Assembly: GCF_007120195.1 (NCBI RefSeq)
Contig: NZ_SKOG01000071.1
Location: forward strand, 1 to 45,682
DNA: 45,682 nucleotides
Direction: 5' to 3'
Source of the DNA: Aquisalimonas sp.
Lineage (GTDB): Bacteria > Pseudomonadota > Gammaproteobacteria > Nitrococcales > Aquisalimonadaceae
Made by a program: the position numbers and the translations under genes. The notes under the pieces are model-generated. The model did no database searches. It saw only the letters and a program-made list of their open reading frames with translations, and was not told where the DNA came from. This document shows positions 28,168 through 37,476 of this stretch, piece by piece. Every line of letters begins with the position of its first letter. Position 1 is the first letter of the stretch.

Positions 28168-29088
28168 ATGATTCGCCAACGCACACTAAAAAATGTGATC
28201 CGCGCCACCGGCGTCGGCCTGCATACAGGGGAAAAGGTGTATCTGACCCTCCTGCCGGCTGCCGCGAATTCCGGCATCGTGTTCCGTCGGACAGACATGG
28301 GTGACCAGTGGACGATCTCCGCTCACCCCGAGAATGTCGGTGATACGCTCCTATCCACCTGCCTCGTTCGCGATGGCGTTCGTGTGGCAACAGTCGAGCA
28401 CCTGCTGTCGGCGCTGGCGGGCCTGGGGATCGACAATGTCATTGTCGAGCTCAGCAACGCCGAGGTTCCGGTGATGGACGGCAGTGCCGGGCCCTTTGTC
28501 TTCCTGATCCAGTCCGCTGGCATTCAGGAGCAGGATGCACCCAAGCGCTTCGTGCGCATCCGCAAGCCCGTGCTCGTGGAAGAGGGTGACAGGTGGGTTC
28601 GCTTCGAGCCGTTCAACGGGTTCAAGGTGGATTTCACCATCGAATTCAATCATCCGGTGTTTGAAGCCGGAACCCAGCGCGCCTGCGTCGATTTCTCCTC
28701 GACCTCCTTCGTCAAGGAGATCTCCCGGGCACGGACGTTCGGTTTCATGCGCGATATTGAAATGCTCCAGGCCAATCACATGGCCCTTGGGGGCAGCCTG
28801 GACAACGCCATCGTGGTGGATGACTACCGGGTTCTCAATGAGGACGGACTGCGGTACCGGGATGAGTTCGTCAAGCACAAAATCCTGGATGCCATTGGCG
28901 ATCTCTACCAGCTCGGTCATAGCGTGATCGGCGCGTTCACCGGGTACAAGTCGGGACACCACCTGAATAACCTGCTGTTGCGGGCGCTGCTGGCGGATGA
29001 AACGGCGTGGGAGTATGTCACCTTCGAGGGCGAGGGCCCCGCACCGGTGTGCTTTGATCAGCCGTTGTCTGTGCCGGCCACGAGCTGA
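28168..29088 (+). CDS. lpxC: UDP-3-O-acyl-N-acetylglucosamine deacetylase
   Basis: LpxC carries out the committed step of lipid A synthesis, a zinc-dependent deacetylation in the cytoplasm. The 306-residue length equals that of E. coli LpxC. Motifs: [17 protein letters not shown] at the N-terminus, [16 protein letters not shown] (first zinc histidine), [23 protein letters not shown] (second zinc histidine and Asp ligand) and [10 protein letters not shown] (catalytic histidine). AAGGAG precedes the start. It stands 215 bp after ftsZ and is followed by a strong hairpin. Confidence 0.97.
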   Translation: MIRQRTLKNVIRATGVGLHTGEKVYLTLLPAAANSGIVFRRTDMGDQWTISAHPENVGDTLLSTCLVRDGVRVATVEHLLSALAGLGIDNVIVELSNAEVPVMDGSAGPFVFLIQSAGIQEQDAPKRFVRIRKPVLVEEGDRWVRFEPFNGFKVDFTIEFNHPVFEAGTQRACVDFSSTSFVKEISRARTFGFMRDIEMLQANHMALGGSLDNAIVVDDYRVLNEDGLRYRDEFVKHKILDAIGDLYQLGHSVIGAFTGYKSGHHLNNLLLRALLADETAWEYVTFEGEGPAPVCFDQPLSVPATS

Positions 29089-29098
29089 ACAGTACCGG

Positions 29099-29138
29099 CC
29101 CGCTCGTCGCCGCTGCAAACGCAGCGGCGACGAGCGGG
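29099..29138. terminator. bidirectional terminator-type hairpin between lpxC and dciA
   Basis: A perfect 18-bp inverted repeat (29099-29116 and 29121-29138) with the four-base loop AAAC lies between two convergent genes, 11 bases after the lpxC stop and 16 before the dciA stop. No T-run is present on either side, so efficiency is uncertain, but stem stability is exceptional for the window. Confidence 0.7.
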
Positions 29139-29154
29139 AGGTCGTTCCCCCGCG

Positions 29155-29613
29155 TCAGCGCTCCGTGGCGCCGTTGCTCCGGGACGCAAGCCGCGCCAGT
29201 GCCGCGGCCAGGGGCGGATTGTCCATGTGATCTGCAGCGGCACCGATCGTTTGTCCCGCCACCGGCGAGAGGGTCCGCGGCGAACGCCTCTCGGGACGCC
29301 GCGGAAGATCGCCTACCTTCACCGTGACCCGCTGCGGGCGGATGCCTGCGGCCTGGTAGGCCTGCTCCTGCAAGCGGGGGGCGAGATAGCGCAGGCGGTG
29401 CCGCCATTCAGGACCGTCGGTGATGACAACGAGTTCTTCACGATCCATGCGCGCCAAGCGGACATGGGCACCTGCATCGCCCGGCAACGCCTTGAGGATG
29501 TGCTGCTCCCAGTCCCGTAACTGCTTGGCCCGTGCATACAGTCGGGCAGGCGCTCCGCGGGTTTCATTCAAGGCATTGGCCAGGGGTCTGGGCCCCGATC
29601 GGGTGCCGCGCAT
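29155..29613 (-). CDS. dciA: DUF721 protein, DciA-like replicative helicase loader
   Basis: DciA is the ancestral loader of the DnaB replicative helicase in bacteria lacking DnaC. The 152-residue protein has a DUF721-type N-terminal domain: a leading basic region, then ARAKQLRDWEQHILKALP, a strand-rich stretch with ELVVITDGPEWRHRLRYLAPRLQEQ, and a basic, probably disordered C-terminal half. Weak conservation makes this partly a positional call: DUF721 genes lie between lpxC and secA in Pseudomonas and relatives. It is divergent from secA and convergent with lpxC. If correct, the host should lack a dnaC homologue. Confidence 0.75.
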   Translation of the reverse strand: MRGTRSGPRPLANALNETRGAPARLYARAKQLRDWEQHILKALPGDAGAHVRLARMDREELVVITDGPEWRHRLRYLAPRLQEQAYQAAGIRPQRVTVKVGDLPRRPERRSPRTLSPVAGQTIGAAADHMDNPPLAAALARLASRSNGATER

Positions 29614-29681
29614 CCAGTGGCTCCCTCTCCGCCTGCGGCTGCAGTCACCTGCGCCTGCAGGTTGTCTGATGTTCAGGTATC

Positions 29682-29888
29682 ATGAAGGATTTTAAGCTGC
29701 GCGTCATCGTTCCGCGCGCCGACCGGTGGCGCTATGATGCCAGAGGAGCAGCGGCAGCGGTGAGCCGCGATGCGATCGGCCCCTTTCCCGGCGGCGCTAG
29801 CGGCCCCTGCGAGGGTGTCACCACGAATTGCACGCCAAGTGCGCTCGCGCTTGCGTCCACTTACACATCGAGAAGGTCCCTATGCTAG
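29682..29888 (+). other. possible leader ORF ahead of secA
   Basis: A 68-codon frame starts with ATG at 29682 and ends with TAG at 29886-29888, four bases inside secA, so its stop would overlap the secA start. It lies in the 268-bp gap between dciA and secA, the place of the secM leader in E. coli. It has no signal peptide and no recognisable arrest motif, and its ribosome site is weak, so it may well be chance. Confidence 0.15.
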
Positions 29889-32620
29889 GTGCAATCGCCA
29901 AGAAGGTTTTCGGCTCTCGCAACGATCGCCAGATCCGCAGGCACTGGAAGATTGTAGAGCAGATCAATGCGCTCGAACCAGAGGTCCAGGGCCTTGGCGA
30001 TGACGCGTTGCGAGCTCGCACGGACGATTTCAGGCAGCGTCACGCCGAGGGCGAAACCCTGGACAAACTGCTCCCCGAGGCCTTTGCCACGGTTCGCGAA
30101 GCGGCTCGACGCGTGCTGGACATGCGTCACTTCGACGTGCAGCTCATCGGTGGCATGGTGCTGCACTCCGGTCGCATCGCCGAGATGAAAACCGGCGAAG
30201 GTAAGACGCTGGTGGCGACATTGGCGGCCTATCTCAACGCCCTCAGCGGCAAGAGCGTGCATGTTGTCACTGTCAACGACTACCTCGCCCGCCGCGACGC
30301 GCAATGGATGGGGCGGATCTACAGTTTTCTGGGGCTGGAGACCGGTGTCGTCATACCTGGCATGGCCCACGACGACAAGAAGGCCGCCTATGCGTGCGAC
30401 ATCGTCTACGGCACGAACAATGAGTTCGGCTTCGATTATCTACGCGACAACATGGCGTTCCGACTGGAGGACCGCATGCAGCGGGATCTCGCCTTCGCCA
30501 TCGTCGACGAAGTGGACTCCATCCTCATTGACGAAGCGCGGACTCCGCTGATCATCTCCGGCCCGGCGGAACAGAGTTCCCAGCTCTACGCGAGTATCAA
30601 TGAGCTGATTCCGAGCCTGACCCGTCAGGAGGAAGAGGACGGGCCGGGGGATTTCTGGCTGGACGAAAAATCGCGCCAGGCCTACCTCACCGAGCAAGGC
30701 CACGACCGCGTCGAGGAATTGTTCGCCGAGGCGGGGCTGTTGCAGGAGCACGAAAGCCTTTACGACCCCCGCAATCTCGGCCTGCTGCACCACGTCAACG
30801 CGGCATTGCGTGCCCACCACCTCTACCACCGCAACGATCAGTACTTGATTCGGGATCAACAGGTTGTGATCGTCGACGAGTTCACCGGCCGCGCCATGCC
30901 AGGGCGGCGCTGGTCGGACGGGTTGCACCAGGCTGTCGAGGCGAAGGAAGGGCTGCCGATTCAAAAGGAGAACCAGACGCTCGCGTCCATTACCTTCCAG
31001 AACTTCTTCCGGCTTTACGAAAAGCTGTCGGGGATGACCGGAACGGCGGATACGGAAGCCTACGAGTTCCAGCATATCTACGGCTTGGAAGTCACGGTCA
31101 TCCCGACCCACAAGCCCATGATCAGAGAAGACAGCAACGATCTCGTCTACCTCAACCAGGATGACAAGATCAACGCCATCGTCGAGGATATTGTCGCCAA
31201 CCGCGAGACCGGTCGGCCGATTCTTGTCGGCACCGCCTCCATCGACGTCTCCGAGGTGATCTCGAAGCGCCTGCGCGAGGCGAGCATCCCCCACGAAGTC
31301 CTCAACGCCAAGCAGCATGAGCGGGAGGCACCGATCATCGCCAAGGCGGGTGAGCCGGGTGCAGTGACCATTGCCACCAACATGGCCGGCCGTGGTACGG
31401 ACATCGTCCTGGGCGGCAACCTGGACGCGGAACTGGCGGAGCTGGGCGAGGACGCCACGGACGCGGATCGCGAGCAGGTGCGCCGTGACTGGGAAGCGCG
31501 CCACCAGCGCGTGGTGGAGGCGGGCGGCCTGCATGTCATCGGCACCGAGCGGCATGAATCCCGGCGCGTGGACAACCAGCTGCGCGGGCGCTCCGGTCGG
31601 CAGGGGGATCCGGGTTCCACCCGCTTTTACCTGTCGCTGGAGGATAGCCTGCTGCGCATCTTCGCCTCAGAACGTGTCTCCAGCCTGATGCAGCGCCTTG
31701 GCATGCAGGAAGGCGAAGCCATTGAGTCCGGCATGGTCTCGCGGGTCATCGAGAACGCGCAGCGCAAGGTGGAGACACACAACTTTGATATCCGCAAGCA
31801 GCTGCTGGAATTTGACGACGTGGCCAACGATCAGCGCCGCGTCATCTATCGCCAGCGTCAGGAGCTCATGGCTGATGATGACCTCAGCGAGACTGTGCAG
31901 GCCATGCGCAAGGACGTCATCAATCGTGTCATCGACGAGTACATTCCACCGGGCAGTATTGATGACCAGTGGGATATCAAGGGTCTTGAAGACGCGCTGA
32001 ATCGCGATTTTGCCCTGGAGCTTCCCATTCGGCGGTGGCTGGACGACGAGGACGACCTGCACGAGGAGCCGTTGCGCGAGCGGATCCTGGAAGAGGCCGA
32101 GAAGAGCTACCGGGAGAAGGAGGAGCAGGTGGGAGCCGAAGCGCTGCGGCGCTTCGAGAAGGTGGTCATGCTGCAGGTCCTGGACAGCCAATGGAAAGAG
32201 CACCTCGCGGCCATGGACTACCTGCGACAGGGCATCCACCTGCGGGGCTACGCCCAGCGGAACCCCAAGCAGGAGTTCAAGAAAGACGCCTTCCAGATGT
32301 TCTCGACCATGCTTGAGAGCATCCAGCGGGAGGTCATCAGCCTGCTCCAACGGGTGCGCGTCCGGGAACCGGAGGATGTGGATCGCGCCGAGGCCGAACA
32401 GCCGAAGCCCCAGGACCGCGCCGACGTCAACTACCAGCACGCTGGCGCCCGGAGTGCCTTTGATACAGCCGGGGACAACGCCGACGAGGAGGACTCGAGG
32501 GCTGGCGGCACGGCGACTGCCGCGCCCTTTGTGCGAGAAGGCCGCAAGGTCGGGCGTAACGAGCCCTGTCCCTGCGGGTCTGGCAAGAAGCACAAGCACT
32601 GCTGCGGCCGCCTGAGCTAA
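29882..32620 (+). CDS. secA: preprotein translocase ATPase SecA
   Basis: SecA is the motor that pushes unfolded precursors through SecYEG. The 912-residue protein has Walker A TGEGKT (Lys108, Thr109, same numbering as E. coli), the DEAD-type [16 protein letters not shown], the preprotein cross-linking domain with FWLDEKSRQ, motif-containing NBD2 ([25 protein letters not shown]), the helical scaffold, and a C-terminal linker ending in the zinc motif [13 protein letters not shown] that binds SecB and phospholipids. The start at 29882 follows GAGAAGG; an earlier frame from 29828 adds 18 unmatched residues. argJ begins 15 bases after the stop. Confidence 0.98.
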   Translation: MLGAIAKKVFGSRNDRQIRRHWKIVEQINALEPEVQGLGDDALRARTDDFRQRHAEGETLDKLLPEAFATVREAARRVLDMRHFDVQLIGGMVLHSGRIAEMKTGEGKTLVATLAAYLNALSGKSVHVVTVNDYLARRDAQWMGRIYSFLGLETGVVIPGMAHDDKKAAYACDIVYGTNNEFGFDYLRDNMAFRLEDRMQRDLAFAIVDEVDSILIDEARTPLIISGPAEQSSQLYASINELIPSLTRQEEEDGPGDFWLDEKSRQAYLTEQGHDRVEELFAEAGLLQEHESLYDPRNLGLLHHVNAALRAHHLYHRNDQYLIRDQQVVIVDEFTGRAMPGRRWSDGLHQAVEAKEGLPIQKENQTLASITFQNFFRLYEKLSGMTGTADTEAYEFQHIYGLEVTVIPTHKPMIREDSNDLVYLNQDDKINAIVEDIVANRETGRPILVGTASIDVSEVISKRLREASIPHEVLNAKQHEREAPIIAKAGEPGAVTIATNMAGRGTDIVLGGNLDAELAELGEDATDADREQVRRDWEARHQRVVEAGGLHVIGTERHESRRVDNQLRGRSGRQGDPGSTRFYLSLEDSLLRIFASERVSSLMQRLGMQEGEAIESGMVSRVIENAQRKVETHNFDIRKQLLEFDDVANDQRRVIYRQRQELMADDDLSETVQAMRKDVINRVIDEYIPPGSIDDQWDIKGLEDALNRDFALELPIRRWLDDEDDLHEEPLRERILEEAEKSYREKEEQVGAEALRRFEKVVMLQVLDSQWKEHLAAMDYLRQGIHLRGYAQRNPKQEFKKDAFQMFSTMLESIQREVISLLQRVRVREPEDVDRAEAEQPKPQDRADVNYQHAGARSAFDTAGDNADEEDSRAGGTATAAPFVREGRKVGRNEPCPCGSGKKHKHCCGRLS

Positions 32621-32634
32621 ATGAGGACGCGGTC

Positions 32635-33849
32635 GTGGTAGCGGAGCGCAGCGGCGACCCGATGATACTGCCGGTGTCCGGGATTCGTCTGGGCACCACA
32701 GCGGCGGGTATAAAAAGGGTCGGCCACCCCGATCTGGTCGTCTGCGAGCTGGTTGCGGGGACGCGCGTGGCTGCCGTGTTTACTCGCAACCGGTTTTGTG
32801 CGGCGCCCGTTCACGTGGCGCGAGAGCACATGGCGATAACCCCGCCGCGCTACCTGTTGATCAACACGGGCAATGCCAACGCGGGCACAGGGGCTGCCGG
32901 CCTGCAGGCGGCCAAGCACTGCTGCGCGGTCCTCGCGCAGCACGGCGGCGTCCGGGTGGACTCTGTACTGCCGTTCTCGACGGGCGTAATCGGCGAACCG
33001 TTGCCGGTGAAACGGCTAACGGATGCGATTCCTGCTGCGTTGGCCGGCCTGGATGACAACGGCTGGGCCGAGGCCGCCACGGGCATTCTCACCACCGACA
33101 CGGTGCCCAAGGCTGTCTGCTGTCGGGTGGCGCTCAGCGGCGGTGAAGTCACCCTCACCGGCATCGCCAAGGGCGCTGGCATGATCCGTCCCGATATGGC
33201 CACCATGCTGGCGTTTATCGCCACCGACGCGGACGTGACCCAGGCGCGGCTGCAGGAGTGCCTGCGGGAGGCCGTGCGCACCACCTTCCATCGCATCACC
33301 GTCGATGGCGACACCTCCACCAATGACGCCTGTGTGCTCATGGGTACCGGCGCAAGCCGCATTGGACTGACCCCGGGTACGGACGATGCAGAGCATTTCC
33401 AGGATGCGCTGACGGACCTCGCCCGGCGGCTGGCGCAGGCCATCGTGCGTGATGGCGAAGGCGCGACGCGTCTCATCACGATCGATGTGGGCGGTGCACG
33501 GGATGCGGGAGAGGCCGAGGCGGTCGCGTTCACCATCGCCCACTCGCCGCTGGTGAAAACGGCCGTCTTCGCCGGTGATCCGAATTGGGGCCGCATACTC
33601 GCCGCGATCGGCCGGGCCGGGGTGGACGACATGGATGTGGAGCGGGTCACCCTCTGGTTGGATGACCTGTGCATTGCCGCCGACGGCGCGCGCGCCGTCG
33701 GCTACTGCGAGCAAGCGGCGAGGGAGCGAATGGCGCGACCGGAGATTACCATCCGTGTGCACCTCGGGCGAGGTCAAGGTAGCGCGATCGTGTGGACCTG
33801 CGATTTTTCCTACGAGTATGTCCGCATCAATGCGGAATACCGCACCTGA
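32635..33849 (+). CDS. argJ: bifunctional ornithine acetyltransferase/N-acetylglutamate synthase
   Basis: ArgJ moves the acetyl group from N-acetylornithine to glutamate, recycling it in arginine synthesis; some members also use acetyl-CoA. The 404-residue precursor has the autocleavage site in KGAGMIRPDMATMLAF, where the chain splits between Ala and Thr to give alpha and beta subunits. Other signatures are LLINTGNANAGTG, FSTGVIGE, TVDGDTSTNDACVLM and FAGDPNWGRILAAIGR. The start is GTG at 32635 behind GAGGA. It lies 15 bases after secA, so read-through from secA is likely. Confidence 0.95.
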   Translation: MVAERSGDPMILPVSGIRLGTTAAGIKRVGHPDLVVCELVAGTRVAAVFTRNRFCAAPVHVAREHMAITPPRYLLINTGNANAGTGAAGLQAAKHCCAVLAQHGGVRVDSVLPFSTGVIGEPLPVKRLTDAIPAALAGLDDNGWAEAATGILTTDTVPKAVCCRVALSGGEVTLTGIAKGAGMIRPDMATMLAFIATDADVTQARLQECLREAVRTTFHRITVDGDTSTNDACVLMGTGASRIGLTPGTDDAEHFQDALTDLARRLAQAIVRDGEGATRLITIDVGGARDAGEAEAVAFTIAHSPLVKTAVFAGDPNWGRILAAIGRAGVDDMDVERVTLWLDDLCIAADGARAVGYCEQAARERMARPEITIRVHLGRGQGSAIVWTCDFSYEYVRINAEYRT

Positions 33850-33869
33850 GGCGACAGGACGCTAGTGTT

Positions 33870-34820
33870 GTGATCCACGTGGCAGTGGGTGTCATTCGTA
33901 AGCCAGACGGCCGTGTACTGATCACCCGGCGCGCGGGGCAGACCCATCAGGGCGGACGCTGGGAGTTTCCAGGCGGCAAGGTCGAACCGGAGGAAACGGC
34001 CTGCGCTGCGCTCGCCCGGGAGCTTTATGAGGAATTGGGTATCCGTCCGCTGGAATTGCGCCCGCTGTTGCGCGTACCGTGGCGCTACCCGGAAAAGGAC
34101 GTGTTGCTGGATGTCTGGGAGGTGCGCCGGTTCAGTGGGGCACCGCAAGGCCGCGAAGGACAGCCGTTGCGCTGGGTCCCGCCCGCGGAGCTGCCGCACT
34201 ATCGCTTTCCTGACGCCAACGCCGCGATCGTGACTGCAGCGACGTTGCCGGAGACGTATCTCATCACCCCGGATACCGACGCTGAGGGTGTTGCGACTTT
34301 TCTGGAGCACCTGCGATCACGGATCGCGGCAGGCATTCGCCTCGTCCAGCTGCGTGTCCCGGGACTTGGGGCCACGGCCAGACATCGACTGGCGGGCGCC
34401 GCCGCCGAGAGTGCACGGGAGTACGGCGCGTGCCTACTGGTCAATGGGGATGTGGATCTGGCGCGCAATCTAGGCCTCGGTGTGCATCTGCGTGCGGCGC
34501 AGCTTACAGAATGCCCGCAGCGGCCTCTGCCGGTGGGTCGTTGTGTTGCCGCGTCGTGTCATGATCGCGCGGAGCTCGAGCAAGCGGTGGCGCTGGGTGT
34601 CGATTTCGCCGTACTTGGCCCCGTGCAACCGACGGCCAGCCATCCCGGGCGTGCCGCCATGGGCGCCCAAGCGTTCGCCGAGTGTATTGCCGACGTGCCG
34701 ATCCCTGTGTACGCACTGGGCGGCCTGGGCGTCGAGGACATCCCAGCGATGCGGGAGTCCCGCGCCCAGGGCATTGCCGCCATCCGCGGCCTCTGGCACG
34801 CCGCTAGTGGGTTATGCTGA
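33870..34820 (+). CDS. Nudix hydrolase fused to a ThiE-like domain
   Basis: The N-terminal domain (residues 1-130) is a MutT-type Nudix hydrolase with a complete box: Gly36, Glu42, Arg50, Glu51, Glu54, Glu55, Gly57. It probably removes oxidised nucleotides such as 8-oxo-dGTP. The C-terminal domain (about 133-316) has the TIM-barrel pattern of thiamine-phosphate synthase: VQLRVPG, NGDVDLA, GVHLR, FAVLGPVQPT, YALGGLG. The lysine usually after QLR is missing (proline instead), so synthase activity is doubtful. I recall the same fusion in Pseudomonas and relatives downstream of argJ. The GTG at 33870 follows AGGAC; an ATG-type frame from 33792 lies inside argJ. Confidence 0.9.
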   Translation: MIHVAVGVIRKPDGRVLITRRAGQTHQGGRWEFPGGKVEPEETACAALARELYEELGIRPLELRPLLRVPWRYPEKDVLLDVWEVRRFSGAPQGREGQPLRWVPPAELPHYRFPDANAAIVTAATLPETYLITPDTDAEGVATFLEHLRSRIAAGIRLVQLRVPGLGATARHRLAGAAAESAREYGACLLVNGDVDLARNLGLGVHLRAAQLTECPQRPLPVGRCVAASCHDRAELEQAVALGVDFAVLGPVQPTASHPGRAAMGAQAFAECIADVPIPVYALGGLGVEDIPAMRESRAQGIAAIRGLWHAASGLC

Positions 34821-34843
34821 GGAGGTGCGTATTCCCGCCCTGG

Positions 34844-35062
34844 TCAGGGGCCTCGATCGCCCTTTGCGGACTCGTCGTCCCAATCGACGACATCCATGAA
34901 CTCGTCGGGCAGTTCGACACCGGGTATGCGGTTGTCCTCCTGGAGCCACCCGCCGAGATCGATCGTCTTGCAGCGCTCGCTGCAGAACGGACGCCAGCGG
35001 GTGTCCGCATCCCAGTCCACAGGGGTGCGGCAGGTCGGGCAGGGCACTTTACGGTTACTCAT
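34844..35062 (-). CDS. yacG: DNA gyrase inhibitor YacG (zinc protein)
   Basis: YacG is a small zinc protein that binds GyrB and inhibits gyrase in E. coli. The 72-residue protein has Cys8, Cys11, Cys27 and Cys31 in the pattern CPTC...FCSERC, the [12 protein letters not shown] motif after the zinc site, and an acidic C-terminal tail. It is the last gene of the leftward pilB-pilC-pilD-coaE-zapD-yacG block, 25 bases after zapD, and converges on the Nudix-ThiE gene. Confidence 0.94.
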   Translation of the reverse strand: MSNRKVPCPTCRTPVDWDADTRWRPFCSERCKTIDLGGWLQEDNRIPGVELPDEFMDVVDWDDESAKGDRGP

Positions 35063-35087
35063 AGCTCGGTTGGCTTGCCGTCACGGG

Positions 35088-35873
35088 TTAGAGCGCACAG
35101 AGTTGGAGCAAGAAGGGGACATCCTCGTGCGCCTGATGCGGCCGGTCAAGGGTTTCGCCCTGCTCCATGAAACGGATGGTGACGAACATCCTGGTGCCGC
35201 TGGTCTCCGGGAACCGCCGACTGTCCACGGGCAAGTCGACCCGGACGAGCTGGTACGGCATGCTCTTATCGAGATTGCGTTGATAAATCCCGTTGCGGGC
35301 CACGCATTCCCTCGGGATTGCGCTGTCGCGCAGGAGTTCCAGTACGGTTTCCGTGGCGTCGCGCACGCTGTCGATGCTGCCGTACCAGGCTTCGAGATCC
35401 CCTTGCCGAGCGTTCGCGGGCCGGGATAACCAAAGGTGGTACCGCGGCAGGTCAAATGCACAGGTGCCGCCGGAGATGCCGGTGCGCTGCAGAATGCTCG
35501 CGAGGAGTTCGTCCTGGCGCAGCACGGCGCCCAGCTGGCCGGTATGCCCGCCCAAACGCTCCGTTAGCCTCTGGCATCGCTCCAGCACGTAATGCAGGCG
35601 GTCGGTATCGACCCCGGTGCGTTCTTCGAGCTGGCGCAACATCTTGGTGACGCGGTCGAGTTCTTTGATCAGTTCTGTCTTGAGGTCGCCGCGGCTAAAA
35701 ATGTCCAGCAGCTCACCGAGCGTGGTGATCGCCAGGCGGCTGTGCCATGGCGTTTCCCCCTCCACGGCGAAGCGTGCCTGGGCAAATAGGTGCTCAAGGC
35801 GCATGAGCGTGCGCACCCGCTCATTCAACGGCTGCTCGAATATGACCGACTCGTTGGCGCTGGTGTGGCGCAT
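35088..35873 (-). CDS. zapD: cell division protein ZapD (YacF), FtsZ bundling factor
   Basis: ZapD crosslinks FtsZ filaments by binding the FtsZ C-terminal peptide. The 261-residue protein has the family N-terminus (IFEQPLNERVRTLMRLEHLF), the ELIKELDRVTKML helix, the central YHLWLSRPA segment and the C-terminal beta region with FVTIRFM. It overlaps the coaE stop by one base (TAATG). The gene pair with coaE and yacG is conserved as in E. coli. With ftsZ at 26816-27952 in the same window, this is the second FtsZ-ring gene group here. Confidence 0.93.
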   Translation of the reverse strand: MRHTSANESVIFEQPLNERVRTLMRLEHLFAQARFAVEGETPWHSRLAITTLGELLDIFSRGDLKTELIKELDRVTKMLRQLEERTGVDTDRLHYVLERCQRLTERLGGHTGQLGAVLRQDELLASILQRTGISGGTCAFDLPRYHLWLSRPANARQGDLEAWYGSIDSVRDATETVLELLRDSAIPRECVARNGIYQRNLDKSMPYQLVRVDLPVDSRRFPETSGTRMFVTIRFMEQGETLDRPHQAHEDVPFLLQLCAL

Positions 35874-36502
35874 TAGCCCTCCGCAACCCCTGGGTGATGG
35901 TCCGCGGCCTTGCCGGCCATGGCCAGGTAGTCGCGGTGCAGGCGCTGGACCTGCTGGCGTAGGCTGTCGAGATCGCCGGTGTTATCGATCACGTCATCGG
36001 CGTGTTGCAGCCGTACGTCACGCCGGGATTGCGTTGCCAGAATGCCGTCCACTTCCTCGGGCGCGCACCCGTCCCGAGCAATGAGCCGCTCGCGCTGCAT
36101 GGCCTCCGGAATATCCACGACCAGCACACGTGAGACCATGTCCAGCAGATTGCTTTCCACCAGCAGCGGGACGGACAGCAGCGCGTAGGGTCCCCGGCAG
36201 GCGGCGAGCTCTGCCTCCATGCGCTCGCGGATGCGCGGGTGCAGGATGGCCTCGAGGCGTTTGCGCGTGGCGGTATCGACAAAGGCCTTTTGCCGTAGTT
36301 TCTGCCGGTCCAGATGGCCCGCGTTGGTGATAATGTCAGCGCCGAATGCCTGGGCAAGTTCCGCCAGGGCGGGCTCGCCTGGTTCGACGACGCGCCTCGC
36401 CGCCACATCGGCATCCACCACCGCCACGCCCTGCTCGGCGAACAGGTCGGACACCGTGGTTTTGCCGCTGGCGATCCCGCCGGTCAAGCCGATAGTCAGC
36501 AC
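35873..36502 (-). CDS. coaE: dephospho-CoA kinase
   Basis: CoaE phosphorylates dephospho-CoA at the 3' position, the last step of coenzyme A synthesis. The 209-residue protein begins with the P-loop GLTGGIASGKTT (residues 5-16), followed by VVDADVAARRVVEPG, a LEAILHPRIRERM helix and the LVVDIPEAMQRERLIARDG lid region. The length fits the family. It follows pilD by 62 bases and overlaps zapD by one base. Confidence 0.96.
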   Translation of the reverse strand: MLTIGLTGGIASGKTTVSDLFAEQGVAVVDADVAARRVVEPGEPALAELAQAFGADIITNAGHLDRQKLRQKAFVDTATRKRLEAILHPRIRERMEAELAACRGPYALLSVPLLVESNLLDMVSRVLVVDIPEAMQRERLIARDGCAPEEVDGILATQSRRDVRLQHADDVIDNTGDLDSLRQQVQRLHRDYLAMAGKAADHHPGVAEG

Positions 36503-36564
36503 AAGGATCCTCGCTCGTTGTGGTCGGCTACAACGCCATCCGGGCCGGAATCGTGTTGATGGTC

Positions 36565-37440
36565 TCAGCCCAGCCCAGACCAGCGCAGATACGCTGCAAT
36601 CATGTCATCTTGCCACAGTAAGGTAAGCCAGCCGGCGGCGGCAAGGTATGGACCGAACGGGATTGGCAGTTCGCGGTTGCGGCCCAGCGCCACGATCATG
36701 GCAATACCGGCGATCGCACCGACCATCGATGCCATGAGAATGATCACCGGAAGGGCCTGCCAGCCAAGCCAGGCACCGAGCAGCGCGAGCAGTTTGAAGT
36801 CACCGTAGCCCATGCCTTCCTTGCCCGTGACGAGGCGAAAGGCATGGTAGACCAGCCAGAGACTCAGATACCCGGCCATGGCGCCGATCACGGCGTCGGT
36901 GGTGGTGGCGAATACGCCGGCGAGGCTCACCGCCAGACCCAACCAGAGCACCGGCAGCGTAATGGCATCGGGGAGCAGTTGATGGTCCACATCGATCCCC
37001 GACAGCGCGATGAGGCTCCAGGTGAGCACCAGTGCGGCCGCGAGTTCCAGACCCCAGCCGAAGTACCAGGCCACGACGCCGGACACAATGGCGGTCCCGA
37101 GCTCGACCAGCGGATAGCGCGGACTGATGGCCGCTTTGCAGCCGCGGCACCGGCCGCGCAGAACCAGCCAGCTGATTACGGGCACGTTCTCCCAGGCCCG
37201 GATGGCCCGACCACAGGCGGGGCAATGAGAGCCCGGCACGATCAGATCGAAACGGCCTTCGTGCGTTCCCACGCCCTGCGGTTGCTCCAGAATGTCTCGC
37301 GCCTGGCGGCGCCAGTCCCGTTCCAGCATGACCGGAATCCGCAGGATGACGACATTGAGGAAGCTGCCCACCAGCAGGCCCAGAACGAAGGTCGCGGGTA
37401 CAAGCATGAGTGGCTGCTGCAGCGCGTCGAGTGGCGTCAT
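36565..37440 (-). CDS. pilD: type IV prepilin peptidase and N-methyltransferase PilD
   Basis: PilD cleaves the leader of type IV prepilins and pseudopilins and methylates the new N-terminus. The 291-residue membrane protein has the N-terminal GSFLNVVILRIP segment, two CxxC pairs (CPACG and CRGCK, about residues 73-100), and the two active-site aspartates in SGIDVDHQLLPD and GMGYGDFKLLALLGA. About seven to eight membrane segments follow. It lies 36 bases after pilC. It may also process type II secretion pseudopilins encoded elsewhere. Confidence 0.96.
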   Translation of the reverse strand: MTPLDALQQPLMLVPATFVLGLLVGSFLNVVILRIPVMLERDWRRQARDILEQPQGVGTHEGRFDLIVPGSHCPACGRAIRAWENVPVISWLVLRGRCRGCKAAISPRYPLVELGTAIVSGVVAWYFGWGLELAAALVLTWSLIALSGIDVDHQLLPDAITLPVLWLGLAVSLAGVFATTTDAVIGAMAGYLSLWLVYHAFRLVTGKEGMGYGDFKLLALLGAWLGWQALPVIILMASMVGAIAGIAMIVALGRNRELPIPFGPYLAAAGWLTLLWQDDMIAAYLRWSGLG

Positions 37441-37476
37441 GATGGGATCAAACGATGCAGTTGCGTGGATAACAGA

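Noticed and set aside
33850-33865. ACAGGACGCTAG near the start of the Nudix-ThiE gene resembles the end of the repeat at 9597-9652
   Set aside because: Only 11 of 12 bases match and neither the rest of the arm nor the centre is present. It is more simply the ribosome site region of the downstream gene.
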